From Reticulitermes lucifugus (lineage: Eukaryota; Arthropoda; Insecta; Blattodea; Rhinotermitidae): 64,000 bases of DNA. Below are positions 43,698 through 55,600 of the stretch, one piece after another. Under the pieces are notes generated by a model. The model searched no databases and had not been told where the DNA came from. It was given only the letters and a program-made list of their open reading frames with translations. The position numbers were made by a program, and so were the translations under genes. The first letter of the stretch is position 1, and every line of letters starts with the position of its first letter. The DNA lies in NCBI GenBank assembly GCA_026260175.1, contig JAKCWW010001041.1, positions 18,903 through 82,902 on the forward strand, in the 5' to 3' direction.

Positions 43698-46600
43698 GTA
43701 TATACTAATGAAATTAAATATAAAATTCGCATGACTGCCATCTGCTTTCAATTCTATTCACCTTTGACAGCCTTCTGAACGTCAATAAGGCTGTTTCGGA
43801 TACATGTCAGCAAGACATTGTACCGTCCCATCTCCTGAACCAGCACAGTGTTCATGGACTGATTGTACAGTGCGGGGTACTTTTCCATGGCCATATCCAG
43901 GTCATAGTTCCTGGGCAGCTTCTGCAGAATATCAGCTGACTTTTCTAGCACCACTTCATCTGGAGACTTCTTCAAGTTCTTAGCTAAAATGGCATCCTGA
44001 ACAGGGAGAGATCACTAACACAACACATGCATTTGTGCACGACATACAGATTAACATCATAAAGACACTGCATTGTTAACTTCATGAAAGGAAATTGGTG
44101 AAAAGCTGGAAGGGAAGGCATCAGAGGCTTTTTTAAATATTTCCAGTAAATGTAAAATGTATAACTTCAATCCATTTAAGATTCTCATACATAAGCCCAG
44201 TAATGGAGCAATAATAATCAAATTACCTTCTGATTTTTGAAAAATAATGAAAGCGAATATTTAATGAGTAAATAATGGGTCGGGCCCTTGTGGTCCCAAT
44301 GTACGTAGACCGTTGACAGGCCCTTAGCTAAAGTCCAAGTCATAAGAGCCCTGTCCTTTTAATAAAGTTGCAGATCACCCCCAGCCTTAGTTCTCTGACA
44401 TCCTCAGGGTCCAAAAAGAAGGAACCCAGATAAGTGTCTGTGTGTTGCCAGAGCTTCACACTCACACAAGACATGAGCTGGGGTTTCCTCCTCTGCCCCG
44501 CATTTCCTACACAAGGGACTGTCGGTCAGTCCCATAATGTGAAGGTGTCTTCTCAAGGTGTTATGTCCAGTAAGAAGGCCAATAACCANNNNNNNNNNNN
44601 NNNNNNNNNNNNNNNNNNNNNNNNNNNNNNNNNNNNNNNNNNNNNNNNNNNNNNNNNNNNNNNNNNNNNNNNNNNNNNNNNNNNNNNNNNNNNNNNNNNN
44701 AGCACTGAATTTTCTTCTTTATACTCTGCCTCGAGACTCCCAGGGCCGGCTCCGGTCCAACAAAATAGTGAACAGAACCCTCCCTTGCGAGCTCATCGGC
44801 AATTTCATTTCCACGTATTCCAGAATGTCCAGGGACCCAAAAGAGTCCCACAGAGTGATAGGTGGAGCTATCATTCAATGCCCTTTGGCACTGCCATACT
44901 AATGGGGACGTTGTTTTAGCAATCTGTAAAGCTTTCAAAGCTGCTTGACTATCAGAGCAAATACTAATGTATTTCTCTGATCTAGCGTTAGCTTGAATTT
45001 CATAAGCACAGGCCAGGATAGCATATATCTCAGCCTGGAAGACTGTTACATATTTTCCTAGAGAGATACTGAGCCTCCTACCCAAGGATTGCCCATAGAC
45101 TCTGGCCCCTTCTCCCCCCCCCCTGCATTCTGGACCCATCTGTATACCAGACGAGCCCTTTGACCACAGGTGGGGACCCAGGTCCTTTGGTCCACTCTTC
45201 TCTAAAACGAATATTTAACAAGTATAAAAATTGATTTAGGCCTTCAAGTAAAGTGATAGTCTGGCTTGGATGTTATGTACCGAAAGTGATCTCCAAGCTT
45301 CTATTTTAATTGGAGTTCTGTAACAAAACATTAAAATCCAGTCATAAAAGGCTTTGCTCATTGTATATCACAGACAGTACTTCCCAACAAGTCATTATAC
45401 ACTTTGCCACATTAAACTTTCATTTCAATGTCAGAGAGTGTGTGACAGCTGTGTATGAGGAATGATACATGGCCCTATTTTAGCTGGTAATTGGAAAACC
45501 ATAAATTTTAATGCTTCTGAACGTACATTTTAATGTAATGTTATATATTAATCACCTGCAAAATAAAATTTAATTATAGCTACACCAAGAGTAAATGGAT
45601 TGCACAAAAAGTGAAACAAAGCTTTTCTGAACTGTGGAAAATAACAGACTGTACTGGTCTTCACAGATATTTAGATTTAATACTAGTATTGTTTTTGAGA
45701 GTCGATCCCAGTGGCCACACGGTCTAAGGCATGGGTCTGTGGCCGCTCACTTGCTGGGATTGCGGGTTCAAATCTCACTGGTCACACAGATGTCTGTCTC
45801 TTGTGAGTGTTATGTGTTGTCAGGTGAGGTCTCTCTGACAGGCTGATCACTTGTCCAGAGGAGTCCTACTGAGTGTGGTTTGTGTCACTGAGTGTGAGTG
45901 TGAAGCCTCAACAAAGATGAGGCCCTGGCCCACTAGGGGCTGTCACACCACGGGGGGTGGGGGGGAGTTATTGAGAATCCATTAATTATTTGCACAATTT
46001 ATATTACTGTTAACGGCTCTAAGCAGTGCCATGTCTCACAGTATGAGTCCATTAACTGGTCTTTGAGAAGAAGATACAAAGTTAATGCTATGCCAGTTTC
46101 ATGCATGCCTTCAGTGCTCAGTCCAAGGGACCGCTACTGTCATCTTGATTGTTCTGTGTAATATTCTATGTGTTAGGTTCAGTGTATACTCACAATGTAT
46201 ATTTCAATTACCAGCAAGCACAAATAGTGACACACTGCAGATTTCAGATGTTGAAGTCAAAGATGCCATTATCAGCTTTGTACATGTACTAGCATTTCAT
46301 CAAGAAAAATATACACAGGCAACAACAGAAGGAATGCAAAGCACTGCTTACTGTTTCAAGTTAGTACATTCATGGTGCTGGCAATTGTGTTTATTGATGT
46401 CCACAATAGCAGAGAACCAAGCAGCCACAACAGCACTGTTTATCCACACAGATCAAAACTAGTAAACAACAGAGGGGTGGTTGAAAGTACACACAAATTA
46501 AAACAGACCCCCAACAGATACATATGGGCATGTAAGACCCCAACGAAAACACAAAACACTTGTGAAATAAATTTTACTCACCCTTAATGCCAAGTCCTAA

Positions 46601-49600
46601 GGATGCAGCATTGTGAATCAACAGAATACATTATATTATTAAAACACACAATCAAGCACAAATGTCATAATGATATAAATGTGGAGATAACATTAATTTG
46701 CTTTTCCCTGCCAGCAATACACCAAGGCCAGCACCCCACAAAGTTTCAGCACAGTAAAGACTTGTTGTCTACATATGAAAACTTGAAACTTTGTAACTTG
46801 TCACTAAGAAACACACCTCTTTGAAACATTCTGCAATGTACCTATAATTTCTTTGTTTCCATAGTGACAATACTACTAATTTACCACTACCATGTTCACT
46901 TAAGTAACTGTTGCTCCTTTAGCCTGCACAGGAGATGGCTCACCTTAATGCACTGTACATTCTGATTTAAATTTGCTAGGCATTTGAGTAGGTCAATGAA
47001 AGCTACATGTCCTACTAGCTTACAACAATTAAAACTAATATATTTTTCAACATATAGATTACATGGACTATGTAAGTAGATCTATCTCCCTCTTTCATTG
47101 CCATAGCTCTCATTGGCCAAACTCCTTGCAAACTTCTTACATAATTGGTACATTTCCTCCTCCCAATCAGTTGACATCCACCTGCACCAACTTCAGTCAC
47201 CCTGAAGATTGATTGTATAGAAATAGGAAGAATGGGACAGACCACAACAACTAATTCACTGGACACTAAATTTAAGATGTGAAAGGGAAAGGCAGTCAGC
47301 AGTCCAGAAAGTGATGGAAGCAAAGGGCCAATAATGAATGAGAGGAAACAATTAATTTTTAAAGTTGGAAAACACCAGAGAGGATGGGCAGAAGGACAAG
47401 GAAGGAGCTCAGCTATCTGTGGAGATGCTCACTATTACTTCAGTTATCGTTTCAGGAATATGTTCTTTCAGGGGCATCTGCCGCATATACTTACAGTTCT
47501 GTCCTAAGCAGCAAAGAATGTAAATGAAAACTGCATTAACAGAGTTACCATGTGGATTCCATATGAAGTAGATTCAATTCATATACATTAAATACACCTC
47601 ACACAAAGACAACGTAAAACTTAACTGTGGAACAATAAATCTGTTAATGTACTGTCAAAATTATTTAGTTTTTCGCAATTAACCGTGCATGTCAAAAGAA
47701 TAAATCATAAAAGATCAATCAGGCGCACATAAGTTGTAAAAATAACTGCTATTCATTTCCTCTCAAACATGTTTCGACCTTTTATAAGATCATCTTCAGG
47801 GAGACTTGTAGAGAAAACTTAGATATGAAGTATCAAGGTTTACAGTGGTGCATTTAAAATATTCTTTATATACATTGATATCAAAACACATACATCTATG
47901 TATACAAATGTCCATTTAATATAAGAATATACCTTTGTTAATGCCAATATATGTACAGTAACTACCTATTTTAAATTTACCAGTGTTAACCTGTGTACTT
48001 CATATGTATGTTTTCTGAACAAGTCTCCCTGAAGATGACGTTATAAAAGGTCGAAACATGTTGGACAGGAAATAAACAGTTGTTAATTTTGCACTTTTGC
48101 AATTCTGCCATATTGTTTTTTTCTTTATGATTTATTGTTGCCAAAATATTAAGAGAGTCACCCTGAAGACAACAGACTGATCACCCTGAATCAGAAATAC
48201 CTGTGTCAACAGTGCAGTGTTAAACAGCTGCTCAGTTTCCTGTTGGTTCTTCAGGATGTTGGCATTTTCATGCATGCCAAACACCTCAGGTTCAGTGATG
48301 AGGGGAAGTTTGTGTGTGTAATTCAGGAACAACTCATGCTCCTTCCCACGTGGAACATAGAAAAGACCTACATCAAACAAAACACACTCCACAAGCTCCA
48401 AGAAATATCAGTATGTCTGTTTCATGGAAACAAATTAGACCCCAGTCTACAAAGTGTTACAAAATCTGGTAAAGAACCATATCTTGAAAAGCAAATCTGA
48501 CTTCAAATCAAAATATTCTATCATTGTGCCAACAGACCAAAAATGCATTCCATTCTCACATTTTCTCGGCTCCTGAACTATTTATTTGTACCCTGGGGAC
48601 TACTGTGAAGGGGACAACACTGACTAGAAGGTAAGTGTTGTTGTTGTTGATATGGAACTATCACATATCACATACTATCACACCACATATACTGTGGATT
48701 ACAGGTGTAGAAAGTCATTAGTGTGTACTGCCTGCCCACTATGTGTAGTCTGTGTCAGTAAATCTTGTTATTTGTCACTCTGAGAAGGATCAGTGTCTTC
48801 ATCTGAAGACAAATACACATCAGCATCAGTGTAAAATATGCTGTGTGCTCTGACTTGTTCTTCATTTCCTCTCCAAAGTCAGCCTTCCTATGTCTTGCAC
48901 TTGGAAGAAATAAAACAAATTGCGTACATCTGACACTGTGAAATTAAGAGAGCCATAGCCTCATGCAATTCTGCTTTGGGGAGAAGGGGTGGGGAAAGGA
49001 GAGTAAATTTGCCTCCTGTACACCAAACTGCATCACAGGCAAAGAAAGTGAAGATAGACATAACCATGAAAGCATACAACACAAAACACATATATAATTA
49101 AAAATCAACAAAATGAAAATATTCACTGTAACAATTTTCTACCCATTCCTAATTCTGAATATTGAAGACAAAAACAAAAATCACAGCCTTTCATGTGGCT
49201 GTTTACACAGCCGTGAATTCTGAGAACAGTAACCAAAGTTTATATCAGTGGTGTATTTGATGGCCCCTTCTGATGCACCAGCAAGCTATTGAGATCCTGC
49301 AACAGTAAACTGCACATCGACACAGAAACAACACAATATGTGATGCAACAGTGAAGGTCTACTATGTACAGCCTATTCCAAAACCAGTACCACATTCTGT
49401 AATTATTATTTTCAAGAAATGCAACATATATATGAAAATAAAAAAATTGAACATAAATGCTCATCAACTAAAGTGTGCATAAGCAGGAGAACTGTTTAAA
49501 CACTTTTCACACTGGTAAAAGGATCAAATCTTAAAAATCTACTTTTTATATGAAGTTTTTGGCATAAAAAAGTGTATTGAAAACAACTTATAATATGACT

Positions 49601-52600
49601 AGATGCAGAGTTTGTCACTTAAATTGCACCAGCTGCGAGTAAGCAATCAAACTATTATGACGTCCATACAACGAAGGTTAAACATACCAGAAGTAGAGAA
49701 GAAGTATGTGTCCTTTTCAACAAGATCAGCACAGTAGAACTTCGCCAAGATGGTGTTCAATGTACGGCGATCCCAATCATCAGTCACTTGCCCACCATAG
49801 TTACATTCCCCAGTGAGGTATTTCAATGCTTCAAACTGAATGTCCTGCAACCCAGAATATACATGAAGTAACAAAAGCAGAGTGAAAATTTCTAATTAAA
49901 TGTGAAGTAAAAATTCTTAGAAAATGTGTTCTTTGCATCTCTGTATACCCCACTGATTCTGAAGTCATGTATTGTACATATAAATTTAATTCTGCAAAGC
50001 CAATCATGCTGCATAGTTAGAAGTTCCTTTGCCATTTGTTAAATACACACTATAATAACAATTATTTGAAATTAAAGTTGCATATCTTACTGTAACCTAC
50101 ATTTTATGCTATGCATCAACTTTTATGTGGTGAACTGTTTTTCAGGAATTTGATGACACCTGATGTGAGTTTCACATAAATTAAGGGTTATATTAGACTG
50201 ACATGAAACAACGCTAATTCATTTGACTACATTTAGTGTAAACTTCCATTCTAAATTTCATCAAAATCTACTGATTGATTAGGAAGACACAGATAGGCAG
50301 ACATGACCTCCTCAGTATACTCATATGTTCACTGTGTTCAAAGAATGTATAACAATGCAAGAAATGAATACCAATCACAGATTCACAGATGCTGTAAGAA
50401 TATCAATAACCAGAGCATACTGGGGGGGGGGAGTGTGGGGAAGGGGACTACAGCCACCTTGGGCAGCACAGTCCAAAGGGTGGCAAAATGGATATTGTTA
50501 GAAGCTTTTACAGTGGTGCATTCACCAGGGTGCAATCAGGTCAGAAGCACAGTTACATGATACATGCCTCATACTCATCAAGAAACATGTGTAACTGCAT
50601 AACACTGATGCGTAAGTCTGTCTCATTGAACTCATATGGAATGTTCCATCCCAGAGGCCCAAATGTGCGTCGCTCCTGGACCAGGGCATGGAAAAAGCAC
50701 AGTCCATACAGCAACCTCTTGAAGTTTTCTGACTGCTTACAGCTCTCAAAAAACTCAGAATCATTGATTGGGTGCGAAAGATATGACCTGTGCAGCCAAG
50801 AAAAACAAAATCAGCACTGCATGTCACATCCATTTTCAATATCCATAAATAAGCTCATCTCACCTTCTGTGTACATCATTTAATTTAAATCTTTAAAACC
50901 TAGCGGCTAATAAATGTCCTACCAGGTATAACAAGAATAACTCTGCATTTTGTCCGCACTGTGTACCTATGTGGTCCATACAAGTCTTACAATAAACAGC
51001 ATTTATTTCCCTAAACAGACTCACGCACTTGCCTGTCTAATGAAAGCAAGCTGTGGTCTCTGTGAGAGACAAACTGAATATTTACATGTAATGTAGATTA
51101 ATTTTAGTCTTCAAGGCTGTGCCATGGCTCAGGCGGTTAGTCACTAGCCTCTCACCATGGAGACCCAAGTTTGATTCTGAGCCAGTGCACGTGAGATTTG
51201 TGGTGGGCACAGTGACATGTGGACAGGATTTCTTTTCTGAGTCCTGGAGTTTTGCCTGTCACTATCATTCCACCAATGCTACATACTAATATTTATCTTA
51301 ATACTACTCTTATCAAAACAAAAACTAATAAATCTGGGAACTTCACACAAAGTAATGCTCTTTCAGATATCAGGGTGCAATAAGCAGAGAAATACTTTCC
51401 CATTGTTTTTGGTCTTCAAAAGGTTAAACTAAAATTCCTGATGTTGCTTCCTGTTTACTAAATGGATTTCTTAAATCTTCGATTACTTGAAAATACTGTA
51501 TCGGATCAGATGAGAAAATAATCATAGACTCTTTGTAGGTAGGGTTATGGAGGAAGTAGTTGTGGCCTACTTCAGGGTACAGTCCCAGCACTCACCTTGG
51601 AAGACTGAAAAAAACTAAAAGATTTCAGAAAATCATGTAGCCAGCCGACATTTGAAGTCGACACCTCCAAACATATCAAAGGTTACCAATATATCAATTG
51701 GCCCTTCTGACATTTGTTTTTTAAATCACCAAAGAAACAAAATATTCAGCCAGTTCCAGCCACCTCCCACCCTCACAACACGACCAATCTTTTCTTGGTT
51801 CTCAGGCAAACACTTTTGAAGGGGTTTCCCCACCAAAATTCCCTTTTTATTCCTTCTTTTCCACTTGTTATCAGCATATGTTTCACTAACTTATAGTACA
51901 TACTGAGGCTTAATGCACGTGATTCACATGAGAAAGGCCAGCTGAAATCTACTGTTACCTGATGATGTTGGCCCTGAGCCCCTTGGGTGGCTCATGAGTC
52001 ATCTTGATCCCGCTGTGCAACAGCTGAACAGGAAAGTATGTGGCCGGGTAGGATGTGAGCCACAGGCGGAATTCAGGGTGTGTTGTTTCAGGGGTAAAGC
52101 TCTCACAGATCTGCACAGAATGCAAATACTTGGGAGGACACAGAAGGTGGCCATCACCCACCTGTAGTTCCCACACAATTTTTAAGAAAAACTGCATCAC
52201 AAAAAAAACATTACTCCTAAACTAATATAAACATCTGAGGATTTAAAGAATGGGGCACACAGGAATATCCAGTGAGCGTTTCATACTATTTACAAAGTAT
52301 TTACATAATCTAAAGTACCAGCTTGTTATCACTATTTTTAAAAACTAATCTAAGTACCTTCCAGGATGTGATGCCATGTAGTTTGGCACATGATATGAAC
52401 AGGAAAGAGGGCCTTTCCCTGAGAAAATCATGGAATTATCTTTTCTGTACCCTGATGATACAGCAGAAGCCTCCTGTAAAGAAATGTTGTGACTTTCTCT
52501 CTCTAATCTGGTACTTGTATGGTCCCACTGTTAACTTCTCATTTCAGAGACTCCTTTCCTCTTTGTCTTTCTTTCTGTCCCTTCTTTTTCTTACTTGCTT

Positions 52601-55600
52601 TCCTCTTGTGTCTTACTTTTATTTATTTAATGTAATTTGTACAAGTATATCATTTTATTCTCTATTTCCTTTCCCTCATGGTGAAGGATCTCACATCTCA
52701 GAAATGCGGATGTCTGCTGCTAAATACTGCTTTGGTTGGGCGACGATGGTTGGAAAACTGACACCTTTATCCTTGAGCAGTTTCCTGTTGATTTCTATCA
52801 CAGAATCCACAAATGCAATAAATGTCTGCATACTCTTCATTTGTGAACTGTGTATTCATTGTCCTCAGGACATCACAACTTCTCATGAACAGCCAGCCAC
52901 AGAGCAACCAGCCTTCTTTCCACTATGACTGAACACAAATTACCTGTCACCTGGCAAGTCATTCTCAGCGCTGATGGAGAGCTCAGTTGGAATGAACAGG
53001 AACTACATAGTACTTGCCATTTTGACATATGCAGGAGTAACATTTTTCATTCAAAATAAGTCAATAAATAACCAGTTTGGCAGATGCTGGGGGAAGGAGG
53101 GGATGTGTGGTAGAAGGCTACTTACAGGAAATTAGAAAACCTATGTGTACAACGATGCAATTTTATGATGGTAGAATCAAGAGAAAGATTATGTAGTACA
53201 CATTCATGCATTTACACATTATGACCCTCAAAATATTAACACAACAGCAGTACAGTGGCAACAAAAGGACACTAACAGCATGAACATACTGCAGCAATAC
53301 TAAATATTTTATTCATACGTAGTAATAGAGTTATGTCACTGTCTCTTCCTGAACAAGTGTTTCTTTACTGCCTACAAATTGTCTGAAATCTGACATCATT
53401 ATCTCTGACATTCCTGAGTGGAAGAGGGTGGATTGAAACCTACACTTTCCTCACAACATATCCCTGCATATACCCTGCACTCGGCATGTAATAAAGGGAA
53501 AATTTAAGCACATAAAACTGTAGGACATGTCCAGGAAAATCAGGGAACTTGGTAACATTACCAATCTCAAAATATTAGTTTGTGTGTGTAATCCATATCT
53601 GCGTTTTGTTGAAGAGTCCTCCACCTAGACATGTGGCCTAACCTTTTCAAGGGTTGGCATAAAACCCTTGGCCAGGTGACAATTCTGCAGTATGACCCAC
53701 GTGCCATTACGGACTCCTTCTTCTATCACATTTACAGCAATGGGGCCTTGCCCTTGACCCAAGGACAAAGCACACAGGCGGTTTGCTCCAAAGCACTAAA
53801 AACAATAAGAAAATAATATTAAAACAAAGAGAAACTTTGTCATTAAATTGTACATGTCACTAGATATAATGGTGTTCAGACTTCAATATGACTTACAATG
53901 TTGAATCAGTCCTTCTAAAGAAAAAATACTAATCAGATGCAATAAACCTAGAAGACATACATCCTCTTACATGAACAAGCCACTGTCATTCTGGTTCACC
54001 AACACACCTGATCATCTGCAAATTTCAATAACAGAGCTGTGGGATCTGATCCAGGAGTCAAGATGAAGATTAGTGGCACACAGCAGTTTGAGTCATTGAA
54101 GGACGAAGTGAGGTCAAATGGAGGTGGTTCTACATATTCCTTCCCCAAGTTGTCTGTAATTGGTAATAACACAGAGAATATAATAAACCATCATCATCGT
54201 CATCATCGGTATTATCACTGTCGTTGTTGTTGTCATTGCTGCCGCCATCACCACCACCACTGCCATCTTCACATTTCTCACTATTGTAACCCATCTGCAT
54301 GTTTTATGAAACAGAATTTTTCCCTTACTTCTAGAAGTCTTTGTTAAGGATCTCTGCCTCTGAATTTACATTTTACTTCAGAAGTTCACACAGCCAACTC
54401 CTGCTACTGCTGATGTCAAGAGTTCAAAAGTATCTGGTTGGAGGTATTTCTAGTGGTACACTGTTGAGACTGAGTTGAAAAATAAAATCAGTAAATTAAT
54501 GTTTATAATAATATTCTTGAGTGCATTTAAAAAAGGATAGAGGCACAATTCACTAAATGTAATAACCTATGAAACTACAATTGTGGATTTTTCCTGGAGA
54601 GGAAATGTTTGTCAACAGACCAATATCAAAAGAGCAAAGACTCTAGCTGACCCTCCCTTACCGATTATTCTTCCACTCAATAGTCATAACTAAATAAATA
54701 AATTGCTCATACTTTGTACAAAGTTCTGAAGAGCTGGAACAACTTTGTCAGGCCGTATGCAACGGATAACAAGCATGTTCTGAAATTCAGACAGCTTCTC
54801 AGACCAAGGAGCAGGAAACTTAGCAACTTGGGGCTCTGCATCATCAAAAACTGTCTTCCATTCTTCTTCATTCTGCTCCAAATGAACACGAATACCCTAC
54901 AAAGAAGGAGATACATTAGTAATGGAACTTGCTGCAGTTTCAGTATCAAAAACATGAAAAATAGCCATAACATACAGTAGAACCCAGATAAGAAGTCCCC
55001 ACATAAGAAGTCTGATTTTTAAAGTCCCGAAATCCTATTGCTTTTAATAAGCTTCCCTCTTAATAAGTCTTCCCGCTTAAGGAGTCCCTAATCCTCTGGT
55101 CCCTTGAAAGACTTCTTAACAGGGTTCTACTTTACTTCCACTAAACAACCAATCACATAACTCCATGGGCCATAATCCTTCTTGAGAAGTTAATAGTTAC
55201 TCACATGGCCTAGAAATTCCCTATATTTTACGGAATCTGAATGTTTCTTACCATGTTCACTGCCCACTATTCTGAGCCAAATGAATGCACAGTACGGTAT
55301 TTCTTACTGAGAGGATGCAAATTTGTCAACGTCCATTACTGTCACTAACAACACAGTGCTCTCAAAACACATGCAGCAAGAATGCCATGCACTTCGACAG
55401 AGAAAGCAGAAATGTGTATTATGATAAGATGTGAATTAATAATCATTTCCGAAACATATGACATATCCGTCTTTATTTTAAACTTCCTGAGAAAGTCTAT
55501 ACATATGAGCAAGTATAGTCAGTTTCGAAACAGAGGTGAAATACCCCAAAGCCCCAGGTGGGGACAGAATCTATTTTTCAGCAATGTCACAACCCACCTT

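Noticed and set aside
44434-44919. Plus-strand frames through the N run
   Set aside because: Artefact of translating N; the real content is the minus-strand LINE RNase H region.
46085-46462. 125-codon plus-strand frame
   Set aside because: Intronic, no domain, no homologous feel, no splice signals.
50522-50839. 105-codon minus-strand frame over dynein exon w13
   Set aside because: It is an out-of-phase shadow of the dynein exon, which is read in another frame.
52323-52928. 201-codon plus-strand open frame
   Set aside because: Lies in a dynein intron, rich in Ser/Leu/Phe from T-rich DNA, with no recognisable domain and no splice context.
54039-54347. His/Cys-rich 102-residue frame
   Set aside because: Antisense of dynein exon w10 plus a CAT/CAC low-complexity stretch.
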